Assembly (NCBI GenBank): GCA_003149555.1
Contig: QCWE01000001.1
Coordinates: forward strand, 1,183,624-1,247,623
Length of the DNA: 64,000 nt
From: Candidatus Aquiluna sp. XM-24bin5
GTDB lineage: Bacteria; Actinomycetota; Actinomycetia; Actinomycetales; Microbacteriaceae
Reading direction: 5' to 3'
Of this stretch, positions 25,260 to 35,943 are shown piece by piece (within the stretch, counting starts at the first letter, position 1; every line of letters begins with the position of its first letter). The notes beneath the pieces were generated by a model. That model was not told the DNA's origin, ran no database searches, and worked only from the letters and a program-made list of their open reading frames with translations. The position numbers and the translations under genes were made by a program.

Positions 25260-26882
25260 TTGACTCAGCAGGTTCTTACAGGCCTCGGCGTTGGGCTTGA
25301 GGCGGTTTCCGCGGAGGTTTTTCGCGTCAAAGAGTCGCAGCCGCTTCCCATCCCCGCAAAGCATGTCGGTGATGCGGATTCAGAGCAAACCAAGATGCGA
25401 AACGCTGTTGATGAGGTCTCGGTCGAGCTAGAGAAGCTGGCTGAAAAGGCAGGCGAGACCTCAGCGGAGATCTTTGAGGCGCTAGGCATGATCCTGCTGG
25501 ATGAGAGCTTGTTCGATACTGCGGTGGAGCAGATCGCAGAGGGCTGGGAAGCAGGAACTGCTTTTGTAAATGCCACGGAGACCTTCGCTGAGCTCCTATC
25601 GGGCGACCCGACCTTCGAGGAGCGAGTCGCGGACATCAGGGACTTGGCCAAGCGCGTTGCCGCCAACATTCATGGAATCTCTTTAGGGCTAGATCTGCCC
25701 GAGACTGGAAACTATGTGATTGTTGGGGAGGACTTCTCGCCAGCCGACACCGCCCAATTCACTTCTGCCGTGGTTGGCGTCATCACCATTCAGGGCGGAC
25801 CCACCTCGCACACCGCAATCATTTGCCGTTCAAAGTCCATCCCTGCAGTTGTCTCCTGCCAAGGAGCGAAAGACCTCAAAAACGGCCAGAAGGTTTTGGT
25901 TGACCCAGTTGGCGATCGCGTTGTAATTGGTGGAACCTCGTCAGATGCGACAAAGGCGATTAGTTTCGTAGCTAAGTCTGCAGAGCCTGTAATTCCAGTG
26001 CGAGCAAACATCGGCTCTCTCGAGGATGCAGTCGCAGCTGCGGCAACGGCCGCAGAGGGTGTTGGACTTTTCCGCACCGAGCTGCTTTACCTTTCTGCCA
26101 CCACTGAGCCCTCGCGGGAAAAACAGGTTTCGTCCTACACCGAGATCCTCTCTGCTTGCCCAGAGGGACCAGTCGTGGTTAGGACCATTGACGCCGGCAG
26201 CGACAAGCCGGTGCCGTTCCTAAAGATGCCAGACGAGGAAAACCCTGCATTGGGCGTCCGGGGTTTCCGGCTGGTGAGGGATCACCGCGACTTCATCGTC
26301 TCTCAGCTGGAGTCTTTGGAGGAGGCACGCAAAGCATCTGGCCGCGAGGTTTGGGTCATGGCTCCCATGGTTGCAACCGCCTCGGAGGCAAAAGAGTTTG
26401 CACAGCTTGCTCGTGCCGCCGGGGATTTCAAGGTTGGCATCATGGTAGAGACGCCATCCATTGTTTACGAGATTTCAAAGCTTTCTGGAGTGGTCGACTT
26501 CATCTCGGTTGGGACAAATGACCTGTCCCAATATCTCTTTGCTTCGGACCGAATGAACCCCAACCTCGGAGCGATGTTGAACCCTTGGCAACCGGCGCTA
26601 GTTGCGTCTCTCAACCAAATAGCCCTCGAGTCAAAAAAGGCCGGGATCTATTCAGGGGTTTGCGGTGAGAGTGGCTCCGACCCTGCGTTTGCAGTTGTGC
26701 TAGCAGGAATGGGTTTCGACTCGGTGTCCTCATCACGATCTCAGGTTGGGGCTGTTAGAACCGCCCTTTCCTCGGTCACAAAAGACGAGGCGAAAGAGGT
26801 CTTCGAGGCGGTCATGTCAGCTGGCGATAGCGACCAGGCCAAGTCACTCGCACTCGCCAAGCTGGGCGAAATCGCTAAGTAG
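25260..26882 (+). CDS. ptsI: PTS Enzyme I (phosphoenolpyruvate-protein phosphotransferase)
   Basis: Transfers phosphate from PEP to HPr. The protein has 540 residues. The swivelling His domain has GGPTSHTAIICRSKSIPAV (His 184), and the C-terminal barrel has GLFRTELLYL, FISVGTNDLSQYLFASDR and the catalytic Cys of GVCGESGSDP. The start is TTG, three bases after the ptsH stop. With IIABC and HPr adjacent, every protein needed for mannitol phosphorylation is encoded between 21892 and 26882. Confidence 0.96.
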   Translation: MTQQVLTGLGVGLEAVSAEVFRVKESQPLPIPAKHVGDADSEQTKMRNAVDEVSVELEKLAEKAGETSAEIFEALGMILLDESLFDTAVEQIAEGWEAGTAFVNATETFAELLSGDPTFEERVADIRDLAKRVAANIHGISLGLDLPETGNYVIVGEDFSPADTAQFTSAVVGVITIQGGPTSHTAIICRSKSIPAVVSCQGAKDLKNGQKVLVDPVGDRVVIGGTSSDATKAISFVAKSAEPVIPVRANIGSLEDAVAAAATAAEGVGLFRTELLYLSATTEPSREKQVSSYTEILSACPEGPVVVRTIDAGSDKPVPFLKMPDEENPALGVRGFRLVRDHRDFIVSQLESLEEARKASGREVWVMAPMVATASEAKEFAQLARAAGDFKVGIMVETPSIVYEISKLSGVVDFISVGTNDLSQYLFASDRMNPNLGAMLNPWQPALVASLNQIALESKKAGIYSGVCGESGSDPAFAVVLAGMGFDSVSSSRSQVGAVRTALSSVTKDEAKEVFEAVMSAGDSDQAKSLALAKLGEIAK

Positions 26883-26885
26883 ACT
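26880..26885 (+). promoter_or_regulatory. -10 box for leaderless DUF3817-guaA transcript
   Basis: TAGACT six bases before ATG 26892. It overlaps the ptsI stop codon. Confidence 0.45.
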
Positions 26886-26891
26886 TAGGGC

Positions 26892-27326
26892 ATGTCATCC
26901 CCTGCGCCGAGCCAAATTCCCGCAATCCGCTCGACGCTCAAGTTCTACAAAATCTCGTCTTATGTGACCGGGGTATTCCTTCTTCTCCTTATGGTGACGT
27001 GGGGCATCAGGAGGCTGCCATTTTTTGGTTATGACCTTTGGATGTTTGGTCCAAATGGGCTGATTTCATTTGAGAGCTACGGGATAGATGGCGAGGGCCT
27101 GCCCGAGGTTGGTCTGAACCTGACGGTCCTAATTTTGATTGTTCACGGCTGGTTGTATGTGGTTTATCTGCTTGCAGATTTCAGGCTTTGGACCCTCATG
27201 CGCTGGCCATTTACAAGGTTTCTATTCATTGGTGCTGGCGGCGTTGTTCCGTTTTTGAGCTTTTACACCGAGGCTAAATACGCAAAGCTTGCTCAGGATG
27301 AGCTAAGGGAGCTCGAGGGCAAATGA
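26892..27326 (+). CDS. DUF3817 domain-containing membrane protein
   Basis: 144 residues, with three clear hydrophobic segments (about 20-40, 76-96 and 112-130). The stretches [18 protein letters not shown] and [17 protein letters not shown] are typical of the actinobacterial DUF3817 family. It overlaps the guaA start by four bases, the usual place of this family in actinobacteria. Function is unknown; the conserved coupling to guaA is the only clue. Confidence 0.85.
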   Translation: MSSPAPSQIPAIRSTLKFYKISSYVTGVFLLLLMVTWGIRRLPFFGYDLWMFGPNGLISFESYGIDGEGLPEVGLNLTVLILIVHGWLYVVYLLADFRLWTLMRWPFTRFLFIGAGGVVPFLSFYTEAKYAKLAQDELRELEGK

Positions 27327-28876
27327 AGCCGGTATTAGTAGTTGATTTTGGCGCTCAATACGCGCAGCTGATTGCGCGCAGGGTGCGAGAAGCGAACGTC
27401 TACTCTGAGATTGTTCCGCACAGCATCAGCGCTGCCGAGGTGAAAGAAAAAGACCCAGCGGCAATCATTCTCTCCGGTGGACCCTCGAGTGTTTACGAGA
27501 GCAATTCACCGAAACTAGACGGGGAAATTCTCGAGCTCGGAGTACCAGTTTTAGGTATCTGCTATGGGTTTCAGGTGCTGGCTCAGACCCTTGGGGGCAG
27601 GGTGGATAAGACAGGCAAGCGTGAATACGGCGCAACGGATCTGAAGCTCAAAAGCGGAGGAACGCTGCTAGCTTCCCAGCCTGAGCTTCAGGTTTGCTGG
27701 ATGAGCCATGGTGACCAGGTGATGGAAGCTCCAGACGGCTTCGAGGTGCTGGCGTCGACCGCGACGACTCCCGTTGCGGCCTTTGAAAATGTTGAGAAAA
27801 AGATTTTTGGTGTTCAGTGGCACCCCGAGGTAAAGCACTCTGAGCAGGGCCAGCAGGTCTTGAAGAACTTCCTCTACGACGGAGCAGGGATAAAGCCAAG
27901 CTGGAACTCGGGCAATGTAATCGCGGAGCAGGTCGAAAAGATCCGCGATCAGGTTGGAAGCGCAAGGGTCATCTGCGGTCTATCAGGCGGTGTTGATTCG
28001 GCAGTGGCAGCCGCCTTGGTTCACAAGGCAGTTGGGGACCAGCTGACCGCGGTCTTTGTTGATCACGGCCTGTTGCGGAAGGGCGAGGCCGAGCAGGTCG
28101 AGCGTGACTATGTTGCCGCAACCGGAATCAAGCTCGTCGTGGTCAACGCTGAAGAGAAGTTCCTCACTGCCCTAAGCGGGGTAAGCGACCCGGAGGAAAA
28201 GCGCAAGATTATTGGTCGTGAGTTCATCAGGACCTTCGAGGATGCAGAGCGAAAGCTGGTGGCAGAGGCAATTGACGATAACCAGCCAATCAAGTTTTTG
28301 GTGCAGGGGACGCTATACCCGGACGTAGTTGAGTCAGGCGGGGGAGTCACTGCTGGCATCAAGTCTCACCACAATGTTGGTGGGCTACCGGATGACCTAG
28401 ATTTTGAGCTCGTGGAGCCACTCAGAACTCTCTTCAAAGATGAGGTTCGGGCCATTGGTGCCGAGCTTGGGCTTCCCGCAGAAATCGTCCAACGTCACCC
28501 CTTCCCAGGTCCTGGCCTTGGAATCAGGATTGTGGGTGAGGTAACCAAGGAGCGCCTGGATCTGCTGCGCGATGCCGACGCAATTGTGCGCGAAGAACTA
28601 ACTGCCGCTGGCACCGACGGAGATATCTGGCAGTGTCCGGTGGTGCTACTTGCTGATGTGAGATCGGTTGGAGTACAGGGGGACGGCAGAAGCTATGGCC
28701 ACCCGATTGTGCTGCGGCCGGTTTCGTCCGAGGACGCCATGACGGCTGATTGGTCAAGGCTCCCGTACGAGTTGCTTGCGAAGATTTCAAATCGGATTAC
28801 CAACGAGGTTGAGGGTGTGAATCGGGTAGTTCTCGATATCACCTCGAAGCCTCCCGGCACAATTGAGTGGGAATAG
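27323..28876 (+). CDS. guaA: GMP synthase (glutamine-hydrolysing)
   Basis: Converts XMP to GMP with glutamine and ATP; 517 residues. The class I glutaminase domain has the nucleophile loop GICYGFQ and the His-Glu pair in WHPEVKH; the ATP-pyrophosphatase domain begins with [13 protein letters not shown]. The C-terminal dimerisation domain ends in [11 protein letters not shown]. It starts within the end of the DUF3817 gene. Together with guaB (17531) this gives the full IMP-to-GMP branch in the window. Confidence 0.97.
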   Translation: MKPVLVVDFGAQYAQLIARRVREANVYSEIVPHSISAAEVKEKDPAAIILSGGPSSVYESNSPKLDGEILELGVPVLGICYGFQVLAQTLGGRVDKTGKREYGATDLKLKSGGTLLASQPELQVCWMSHGDQVMEAPDGFEVLASTATTPVAAFENVEKKIFGVQWHPEVKHSEQGQQVLKNFLYDGAGIKPSWNSGNVIAEQVEKIRDQVGSARVICGLSGGVDSAVAAALVHKAVGDQLTAVFVDHGLLRKGEAEQVERDYVAATGIKLVVVNAEEKFLTALSGVSDPEEKRKIIGREFIRTFEDAERKLVAEAIDDNQPIKFLVQGTLYPDVVESGGGVTAGIKSHHNVGGLPDDLDFELVEPLRTLFKDEVRAIGAELGLPAEIVQRHPFPGPGLGIRIVGEVTKERLDLLRDADAIVREELTAAGTDGDIWQCPVVLLADVRSVGVQGDGRSYGHPIVLRPVSSEDAMTADWSRLPYELLAKISNRITNEVEGVNRVVLDITSKPPGTIEWE

Positions 28877-28878
28877 CG

Positions 28879-29712
28879 GTGCAGGTTTTTGGCCACCGCG
28901 GTGCTTGCGGCTATCTGCCAGAGAACACCATGGAGTCCTTCGAGCACGCTTTTGAGTTAGGTGCCGAGGCAATCGAATTCGATGTGGTAATGACCCGCGA
29001 CGGTGTCCCGGTTATTCGCCACGACCGCGACCTCACTCACACCACCGACATCCTCAAGCACAGCTTCCTTTCAAACATGGTTGATGACCTCAAAGCAGAG
29101 GATATTGCCCAGCTCAGAGCAGTTGAGAGGTATCCAGAGGGTCGCCCTGACTCCGCCGCTCACGATGGCAAATATCACGTGCCGACGCTCAGCGAGGTTG
29201 TGAATCACCCTGGCTTTGATGGCAGGCACCTAATCATCGAGCTGAAGTACGGAAAGCACTTTTTTGATGCGGGGCTGGATTCAGTGGCTGCGCTGAAAGC
29301 CGTGTTGGACGGAGCAAATCTTGTCGAGCGAGGTGTAAAGGTAACCATTGAGTGCTTTGAATTCGGTGTCCTGCGCCGAGCGAAGAAAGTGATTGGCGAT
29401 AGGGCTCAGTATGTCTTTCTCTCTGCTCCGGACATGCTCCCCGAGGGCTTCAGCGAGCTTGAGGACGAACTTCTTGATGAGATCGCAGATAACTTCGAAG
29501 GTCTTTCGGTCGCGATACCCATGGTGCTGCAAGGTGACTTAGTTTCCCGAGCGAAGGGCAGGGGACTTTACGTCTTCACCTACACCGCAAGAGTCGAAAC
29601 CGCAGAGGGAGAGTGGCGTTCGTGGTTCGAGAGGCTAGTTGCAACTGGAGTTGACGGCATCTTTAGTGACCAGCCCGACCTGCTGGCTGAAGTTGTAGCT
29701 GCCCTGCCTTAG
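28879..29712 (+). CDS. Glycerophosphodiester phosphodiesterase family protein
   Basis: Probably hydrolyses glycerophosphodiesters to glycerol-3-phosphate and an alcohol. The 277-residue protein has the GDPD motifs: GHRGACGYLPENT with the catalytic His, EFDVVMTRDGVPVIRHD with the metal-binding acids, and LIIELKYG. No signal peptide is visible, so it acts in the cytoplasm. I chose GTG 28879, two bases after the guaA stop; a GTG four codons earlier overlaps guaA and is possible. Exact substrate is unknown. Confidence 0.88.
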   Translation: MQVFGHRGACGYLPENTMESFEHAFELGAEAIEFDVVMTRDGVPVIRHDRDLTHTTDILKHSFLSNMVDDLKAEDIAQLRAVERYPEGRPDSAAHDGKYHVPTLSEVVNHPGFDGRHLIIELKYGKHFFDAGLDSVAALKAVLDGANLVERGVKVTIECFEFGVLRRAKKVIGDRAQYVFLSAPDMLPEGFSELEDELLDEIADNFEGLSVAIPMVLQGDLVSRAKGRGLYVFTYTARVETAEGEWRSWFERLVATGVDGIFSDQPDLLAEVVAALP

Positions 29713-29715
29713 GCT
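29710..29715 (+). promoter_or_regulatory. -10 box for leaderless pcrA transcript
   Basis: TAGGCT seven bases before the pcrA ATG, overlapping the upstream stop codon. No Shine-Dalgarno sequence is seen. Confidence 0.45.
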
Positions 29716-29722
29716 ACGCAAG

Positions 29723-31966
29723 ATGTCCAGCGTCGCCGAAATAGATCCACTGCTCGAGGGCCTAAACCCAGAGCAGCGCAAGGCAGTGCTGTTTAGAGGC
29801 AGTGCCCTCCTTATTGTCGCTGGAGCAGGGTCAGGCAAGACAAGAGTGCTGACCCATCGCATCGCCCACTTTCTAGCGAGCAGGGAGCTCTGGCCCTCTC
29901 AAATCCTGGCAATTACCTTCACAAACAAGGCCGCGGCAGAGATGCGCGAGCGGGTGGAGTCTCTAATTGGCCAATCGAGTGAGGGGATGTGGATCAGGAC
30001 ATTCCACTCCGCCTGCCTTCAAATTCTCAGACGCGAGGCGGAGCGGCTTGGACACGATTCCAACTTCACGGTCTATGACTCAGGTGATACGAGGGCTCTG
30101 CTTAAGCGCCTCCTGCGTGAGGCGGGTGCTGAGGATGCTGATATCAAACCCCAGCAGGCCGCGGCCATGATCTCCAACGCAAAGAACGAACTCAAGGATG
30201 CCGATGACTTCGCTCGCAGTGCCGACAGATCGAATCCGAGGCAGCGCATAGTTGCCGAGGTTTACCAGGCCTACACCCAGGAGCTGAGGCGCAACAATGC
30301 TTTCGACTTTGACGATCTGATCGCAGAGACCGTCAACCTTTTGAGAGCCTTTCCCGAGGTTCGCGCCAGGTATCAAAAGAAGTTTCGGCATGTTCTGGTG
30401 GATGAGTATCAAGATACAAATCATGCGCAGTATGCGCTGATCAGGGAGTTCACCAGGCCACTTCCACCTGACCATCAATTAGTAAGCGAGGAGACCGGAG
30501 AGGTGATGCCTCCGGCCGACCTAACCGTTGTCGGCGATAGCGACCAGTCAATCTACGCTTTCCGGGGTGCTGACATCCGGAACATCACAGAGTTTGAACG
30601 AGACTTCCCAGGAGCTGAAACAATCCTGCTCGAGCAGAACTATCGCTCAACCCAAAACATCCTTTCCGCGGCAAACGCCGTAATCTCCCAGAACCCCTAC
30701 AGGCCGCCCAAAAATCTCTGGACAGACAGTGGTGCCGGCGAGAAGGTCACCCTTTTCACAGGCTACGACGAGAGAAATGAAGCAGCATTCGTTGTCGACC
30801 AGATCAAAGAGCTGCACGAAAGCGGAACCAATTACCGCGACATGGCAGTCCTCTACAGGGTCAACGCCCTAACCCTTTCTCTAGAAAATCAGCTCAAGGT
30901 TCAGAGGATTCCCTACGTAGTCATAGGTGGCCTGAAGTTCTTTGAGCGTAAAGAGATCAAGGATGCCCTCGCCTATTTGGCTGCCATCTCAAATGCCAGA
31001 GACGATGAGGCAATAAGGCGAATAATCAACGTTCCGGCAAGGGGTATCGGAGACAAAACCGAAGCGAAAATCTCACAGTTAGCTCGCTCAAACGAGATTT
31101 CAATTCGCCAGGCCCTCCTGCGCGCCGGTGAGCTTGGACTTGGGCCGAAGCTCACAGGAGCAATCGATGAGTTTGGTCGTCTGCTAAACGAGCTCGACGC
31201 AATGAGTGCGAGTGACGGACCGGCAGATGTGTTGAAGCAGGCCCTGATAAAGAGCGGTTATCGAGCTGAGCTGGAAATTAGCCGCGATCCTCAAGACGAG
31301 GCGAGGCTCGAAAACCTCGATGCCCTCCTGGGCCAGCTCTATGAGTGGCAGGCAAAGTTTCCAGAGGGAACACTGAGTGATTATTTGGCCGAGGTGACAC
31401 TTGCGGCCGCAGCCGATGAGATCGTCGACGATTCCGGAAACCTATCGCTTATGACGCTCCACACCGCAAAGGGGTTGGAGTTTGATCAGGTATTCATGAT
31501 CGGTTTAGAACAGGGAACACTCCCGCATGTCCGCGCCTTTGATGAGCCAGGTGGTTTGCAGGAGGAGCGCAGGCTGATGTACGTGGGAATGACGCGAGCA
31601 AGGCAGCGCCTCACCCTCTCTCACGCCCTGCAGCGAACGCTCTTTGGTTCAACCGCCTCTATGGCTCCCTCTAGCTTCCTGTCCGATATTCCTCCGGAGC
31701 TACTGGAAAACGTGGGCACCGAGCGGTCGATTGCTGCGACAGCACCAAGACCTAGCAAGTGGGAGGGGGCAATCACTGCCAGCTCGATACGAGACAACAA
31801 GGACCTCGAGCTTGCCCTTAGCGACCGAATACATCATGAGAGCTTCGGTGAAGGAACCGTTGTGGGCGTGAGCGGCGTTCCCCCAAAGCAGACCGCAGAG
31901 GTTTCCTTCGATAGCGGAGTCACAAAGCGCCTACTGGTGAAAATGGCACCAATAACCAAGCTTTAG
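29723..31966 (+). CDS. pcrA: ATP-dependent DNA helicase PcrA/UvrD
   Basis: Superfamily 1A 3'-5' helicase for repair and replication-fork clearance. The 747 residues hold Walker A GAGSGKTRVLTHRI, motif II VDEYQDTN, motif III VGDSDQSIYAFRGAD, motif IV EQNYRST, motif V MTLHTAKGLEFDQVF and motif VI YVGMTRARQRL. The C-terminus HESFGEGTVVGVSG is the small Tudor-like domain that contacts RNA polymerase in PcrA. The length is normal. It begins 10 bases after the phosphodiesterase gene. Confidence 0.95.
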   Translation: MSSVAEIDPLLEGLNPEQRKAVLFRGSALLIVAGAGSGKTRVLTHRIAHFLASRELWPSQILAITFTNKAAAEMRERVESLIGQSSEGMWIRTFHSACLQILRREAERLGHDSNFTVYDSGDTRALLKRLLREAGAEDADIKPQQAAAMISNAKNELKDADDFARSADRSNPRQRIVAEVYQAYTQELRRNNAFDFDDLIAETVNLLRAFPEVRARYQKKFRHVLVDEYQDTNHAQYALIREFTRPLPPDHQLVSEETGEVMPPADLTVVGDSDQSIYAFRGADIRNITEFERDFPGAETILLEQNYRSTQNILSAANAVISQNPYRPPKNLWTDSGAGEKVTLFTGYDERNEAAFVVDQIKELHESGTNYRDMAVLYRVNALTLSLENQLKVQRIPYVVIGGLKFFERKEIKDALAYLAAISNARDDEAIRRIINVPARGIGDKTEAKISQLARSNEISIRQALLRAGELGLGPKLTGAIDEFGRLLNELDAMSASDGPADVLKQALIKSGYRAELEISRDPQDEARLENLDALLGQLYEWQAKFPEGTLSDYLAEVTLAAAADEIVDDSGNLSLMTLHTAKGLEFDQVFMIGLEQGTLPHVRAFDEPGGLQEERRLMYVGMTRARQRLTLSHALQRTLFGSTASMAPSSFLSDIPPELLENVGTERSIAATAPRPSKWEGAITASSIRDNKDLELALSDRIHHESFGEGTVVGVSGVPPKQTAEVSFDSGVTKRLLVKMAPITKL

Positions 31967-31991
31967 GGGAGTCTGGCCAATAGCCGTTCGC

Positions 31992-31997
31992 TAGACT
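31992..31997 (+). promoter_or_regulatory. Possible sucCD -10 box
   Basis: TAGACT, leaving a leader of about 30 bases before GTG 32036 that includes CAGGAAAC as ribosome site. No convincing -35 box. Confidence 0.35.
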
Positions 31998-32035
31998 TAG
32001 CGGGTTGTCCGCTCTCACAGGAAACGAATTTCACC

Positions 32036-33193
32036 GTGGATTTATTTGAATATCAAGCACGCGACCTATTTGAGGCCTACGGGGTCCCCGTTCTCGCCGG
32101 TCGCATCGCAGACACCCCAGAAGAGGCTGAGAAGGCCGCTGCCGAAATTGGCGGAACAGTTGTAATCAAAGCCCAGGTCAAGACTGGGGGTAGAGGTAAG
32201 GCTGGTGGCGTAAAGCTTGCTCACAACCCTCAGGAGGCAAAGGAGCGAGCCGAAGAGATTCTTGGACTCGACATCAAGGGCCACATCGTTAAGCGCGTGA
32301 TGATTGCGCAGGGTGCTCAAATTGACCAGGAGTTTTACTTTTCTGTATTACTCGATCGCTCCAATCGCACATTCCTCTCACTTTGCAGCGTTGAGGGTGG
32401 AGTGGAGATCGAGCAGCTTGCGGTAGAGCGCCCTGATGCACTTGCAAAGGTGCCAATTTCTGCGGTCTCAGGCATCGACAAGGCGAAAGCCTTGGAGATT
32501 GCGGCGCAGGCAAACTTCCCGGCCGAGCTCCAGGACAAAGTTGCTGATGTTTTTGTAAAGCTCTATGAGGTATTTACCAATGAAGACGCAACCCTGGTTG
32601 AGGTAAACCCTCTAGTTCTTACCAAAGATGGGGAGATCATCGCACTCGATGGCAAGGTCTCACTCGATGACAACGCAGAGTTCCGACATGAGCGTGAGGA
32701 GATGGAGCGTGACCAGCTTGATCCTCTAGAGGCCAAGGCGCATGCCCTCGACCTCAACTATGTGAAGCTTGATGGTGAAGTTGGCATCATCGGTAACGGG
32801 GCGGGGCTTGTTATGTCAACGCTCGATGTTGTTGCCTACGCCGGTGAGCGTCATGGCAAGGTAAAGCCGGCAAACTTCCTTGACATTGGTGGCGGCGCCT
32901 CTGCAGAGGTAATGGCCGCGGGTCTTGATGTCATTTTGAACGACCCGCAGGTCAAGAGCGTGTTTGTGAACGTCTTTGGCGGCATCACTGCATGTGATGC
33001 GGTTGCCAACGGCATTGTTGGGGCACTCAACACTCTCGGTGACAAAGCCTCAAAGCCTCTGGTTGTGAGGCTGGATGGAAACAATGTTGACCAGGGAAGA
33101 GCGATTTTGGCCGAATACGCCCACCCACTCGTCACGCTCGCCGAGACCATGGATGGCGGCGCCGACGAAGCAGCGAAGCTGGCGAACAGGTAA
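32036..33193 (+). CDS. sucC: Succinate-CoA ligase, beta subunit
   Basis: ADP/GDP-forming succinyl-CoA synthetase beta chain of the citric acid cycle, 385 residues. The ATP-grasp domain has [19 protein letters not shown] and [19 protein letters not shown]; the C-terminal domain has the CoA-ligase glycine loops [11 protein letters not shown] and [15 protein letters not shown] start gives the normal [12 protein letters not shown]. It is eleven bases from its partner sucD, and sdhAB of the same cycle lie at the end of the window. Confidence 0.96.
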   Translation: MDLFEYQARDLFEAYGVPVLAGRIADTPEEAEKAAAEIGGTVVIKAQVKTGGRGKAGGVKLAHNPQEAKERAEEILGLDIKGHIVKRVMIAQGAQIDQEFYFSVLLDRSNRTFLSLCSVEGGVEIEQLAVERPDALAKVPISAVSGIDKAKALEIAAQANFPAELQDKVADVFVKLYEVFTNEDATLVEVNPLVLTKDGEIIALDGKVSLDDNAEFRHEREEMERDQLDPLEAKAHALDLNYVKLDGEVGIIGNGAGLVMSTLDVVAYAGERHGKVKPANFLDIGGGASAEVMAAGLDVILNDPQVKSVFVNVFGGITACDAVANGIVGALNTLGDKASKPLVVRLDGNNVDQGRAILAEYAHPLVTLAETMDGGADEAAKLANR

Positions 33194-33203
33194 GGGACAG
33201 ACA

Positions 33204-34091
33204 ATGGCAATTTATCTAGACTCCAACTCCAAAATCATCGTCCAGGGCATGACCGGTGCTGAGGGAATGAAGCACACCCAGCGCATGCTCGCCGGAGGCA
33301 GCAACATCGTCGGTGGCGTCAACCCACGTAAGGCTGGCGAATCAGTTGATGTCGAAGGCAAGTCCCTGCCCGTATTTGGCTCGGTTAGTGAAGCTATGGA
33401 AAAGACCGGCGCTAACGTGTCGGTCATCTTTGTTCCGCCTGCTTTCGCAAAGGCGGCAATCATCGAGGCTATCGATGCTGAGATTCCACTTGCCGTCGCC
33501 ATCACCGAGGGCATTCCTGTGCACGACTCTGCGGCCGCATGGGCTTACAACGTAGAAAAAGGCAAGAAGACCAGACTCATCGGTCCAAACTGCCCCGGCA
33601 TCATTTCACCTGAGCAGTCAAATGCGGGAATCACCCCATCAAACATCACGGGTAAGGGTCCAATCGGACTGGTCTCAAAGAGCGGAACGCTGACCTACCA
33701 AATGATGTTTGAGCTTCGCGACATCGGCTTTTCAACGGCAATCGGGATCGGCGGCGACCCAGTTATCGGCACCACGCACATCGATGCCCTTGAGGCGTTT
33801 GAGCAGGATCCGGAGACAAAGGCGATCGTTCTCATTGGGGAGATCGGCGGCGACTCCGAGGAGAAGGCTGCTGAGTACATCTCAAAGAACGTGACCAAGC
33901 CTGTCGTCGCCTACGTTGCAGGCTTCACCGCCCCAGAGGGTAAGACCATGGGCCACGCTGGAGCAATTGTTTCTGGTTCTGCTGGAACCGCGCAGGCCAA
34001 AAAAGAGGCTTTCGAGGCAGTCGGCGTGAAGGTTGGTAAGACCCCGTCTGAGACCGCCGAACTAATGCGGGAAATCGTAAGCAAGCTGTAG
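33204..34091 (+). CDS. sucD: Succinate-CoA ligase, alpha subunit
   Basis: Alpha chain, 295 residues. The CoA-binding domain has [17 protein letters not shown]; the phosphorylated active-site histidine is in [23 protein letters not shown] 33204 gives the normal N-terminus and has GGTAAGGGA upstream; an earlier in-frame start that would overlap sucC was rejected. It is followed by the DUF6350 gene, the usual actinobacterial order. Confidence 0.96.
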   Translation: MAIYLDSNSKIIVQGMTGAEGMKHTQRMLAGGSNIVGGVNPRKAGESVDVEGKSLPVFGSVSEAMEKTGANVSVIFVPPAFAKAAIIEAIDAEIPLAVAITEGIPVHDSAAAWAYNVEKGKKTRLIGPNCPGIISPEQSNAGITPSNITGKGPIGLVSKSGTLTYQMMFELRDIGFSTAIGIGGDPVIGTTHIDALEAFEQDPETKAIVLIGEIGGDSEEKAAEYISKNVTKPVVAYVAGFTAPEGKTMGHAGAIVSGSAGTAQAKKEAFEAVGVKVGKTPSETAELMREIVSKL

Positions 34092-34095
34092 TTCG

Positions 34096-35343
34096 GTGAA
34101 CCGGGGGCTTAGCTTTGCGATTGCGGCGCTGCAAGCGCTCATCATCATCGCCTCGGTCGTTGGACTAGTAGTTGCCCCGCTCACTCTTGCCTGGTTTATC
34201 GAGGGTGACGGTTCGGTCGACTGGATAGTGGCTCTGCAAGTTGCGGGCTACGCCTTTTTGCTTGCCTGTGGCGTACCACTGCACTTTTCTGCAGGTGAGC
34301 TTGTCGGGATTACATTTCCCGCGTTTACTCTCAGCGTGTTACCGCTCGGGCTCACTCTGCTCATGGCTCTGATGGCAATTCGCATCGGCTATCGGCTGAG
34401 CGCCGCCTCTTCGCTGTGGCCTGCATGGCTGGGTGGCGCTGCGGCGTTTGGCGGCATTTCTTACGGGCTAAGCCTGCTGATCCAAAATGAAGCCGTGGTG
34501 ATGGGGGAGTGGGGACCGCTGTTTATCCCAGCTACCTTCTTTGGGGGACTGCTCTTTATCTCGTCCATCTCTGGAAAAAGGTTTGAGCTGTTCGAAGGTG
34601 CCAACGGCCCTGAAGCTAAAGAGCGAGTGTTTCTTCGATCTTTGGCAAAATCTGCCTTTGAGAAGCTGCATTGGTCAATCAAGACCGTCCTTCCTCCAGC
34701 CGTGAGAATTGGAGTGTCGGTGATTGCGACACTGGTTCTGGCGAGCTCACTGATGATTGCCATCGCCCTCGGCTTCGGCTGGATTGAAGTTTTGCGCCTT
34801 TATCAGGGACTTGGGCTGAGTCTTTTTGGCGGTCTGATGCTGACCATTGGCCAGCTCGCGATTCTGCCCAACCTCATAGCCTTTGGCTCTAGTTGGATAG
34901 CGGGTGTCGGTTTCGCGATTGGAGAGGGTAGCTACGTATCTCCATTGGCGACCCAGCTGGGACCGCTTCCAGCGCTACCAGTTTTTGCAGCCATCCCAAC
35001 CGGAGGTTTTGACAGGGGCATCCTGTTCGCCCTGGTGCCAGTTGTTGCTGCGTTCTTTGCAACCGTGCTCTCTAGAAAGTTCTCCGACAGCCTGAGGTGG
35101 GAGTATGCGACCCGGTTTGCCGCCTCCAGCGCTTTGGCTCTTGTGGCCGCAACCGTGGCTGGGATTCTTGCCTGGCTTCTTGCACTGGTCGCTAGCGGAA
35201 GCTTCGGACCCGGCAGATTTGACTGGGTCGGGGTAGATTCGCTGGTATTCGCGGGAGTCATATTTCTTCAGGTCCTGGTTCCGACCTTTCTTGCCTCGCT
35301 CGTTGTCGTCAGTCCCTACACCAGTGCAGAAGAGCGAAAGTAG
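34096..35343 (+). CDS. DUF6350 family integral membrane protein
   Basis: 415 residues, with roughly ten hydrophobic segments and few conserved polar motifs. Its position between sucD and purN and its build (PLTLAWFIEG near the start, SSWIAGVGFAIGEGSYVSPL in the middle) match the actinobacterial DUF6350 family. The GTG start lies four bases after the sucD stop. Function is unknown. Confidence 0.78.
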   Translation: MNRGLSFAIAALQALIIIASVVGLVVAPLTLAWFIEGDGSVDWIVALQVAGYAFLLACGVPLHFSAGELVGITFPAFTLSVLPLGLTLLMALMAIRIGYRLSAASSLWPAWLGGAAAFGGISYGLSLLIQNEAVVMGEWGPLFIPATFFGGLLFISSISGKRFELFEGANGPEAKERVFLRSLAKSAFEKLHWSIKTVLPPAVRIGVSVIATLVLASSLMIAIALGFGWIEVLRLYQGLGLSLFGGLMLTIGQLAILPNLIAFGSSWIAGVGFAIGEGSYVSPLATQLGPLPALPVFAAIPTGGFDRGILFALVPVVAAFFATVLSRKFSDSLRWEYATRFAASSALALVAATVAGILAWLLALVASGSFGPGRFDWVGVDSLVFAGVIFLQVLVPTFLASLVVVSPYTSAEERK

Positions 35344-35346
35344 ACT
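35341..35346 (+). promoter_or_regulatory. -10 box for leaderless purN transcript
   Basis: TAGACT, sharing its first bases with the upstream stop codon, lies six bases before GTG 35353 and helped choose that start. Confidence 0.45.
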
Positions 35347-35352
35347 TTGCCC

Positions 35353-35943
35353 GTGCTCTCCATAGTTGTCCTCATTTCCGGAACCGGCTCCAATCTCAAG
35401 GCCCTACTGGAGGCGTGTGATAACCCGCTATATCCGGCAAGAGTGCTGGCGGTTGGCGCTGATAGACCTGCCGCTGGTTTGGAGCACGCCGAGCTATATG
35501 AGAAGACGACTTTCGTCGTTGAACCCGGGTCCTTTGCATCTAAGGAGGCATGGTCCGATGTTCTTGCCAGCAGCATCGATATTCACCAGCCAGACCTCAT
35601 TGTTTTAGCTGGCTTTATGAGGGTTTTGCCCAAGAGCTTTGTTGATCGCTACGCCCCCCGAATCATTAACCTGCACCCCTCACTCTTGCCGCATTTCCCG
35701 GGAGCGCATGCCGTTCGTGACGCTCTGGCCGCAGGATCAACAGAGACCGGCAGCACCATACATATCGTTGACGCAGGAGTTGACTCAGGACCTGTCATCG
35801 CCCAGCAGAGCATTGCGATACCCCAGGGCGTTACCGAAGAACAATTGCACGAGCAAATAAAAAGTATTGAGCAGCAACAGCTTGTTAGGACCATCGAGGC
35901 AATTGCCACTGGAGAGATAAAGCTTGAGGAGATAGCTAAATGA
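35353..35943 (+). CDS. purN: Phosphoribosylglycinamide formyltransferase (GAR transformylase)
   Basis: Adds a formyl group from 10-formyl-THF to GAR in purine synthesis. The product has 196 residues from GTG 35353 ([18 protein letters not shown]); TTG two codons upstream is an alternative. The catalytic trio is visible: Asn and His in [16 protein letters not shown] and Asp in [13 protein letters not shown]. The stop overlaps the purH start by four bases, so both formyl-transfer steps of the pathway are co-translated. Confidence 0.95.
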   Translation: MLSIVVLISGTGSNLKALLEACDNPLYPARVLAVGADRPAAGLEHAELYEKTTFVVEPGSFASKEAWSDVLASSIDIHQPDLIVLAGFMRVLPKSFVDRYAPRIINLHPSLLPHFPGAHAVRDALAAGSTETGSTIHIVDAGVDSGPVIAQQSIAIPQGVTEEQLHEQIKSIEQQQLVRTIEAIATGEIKLEEIAK

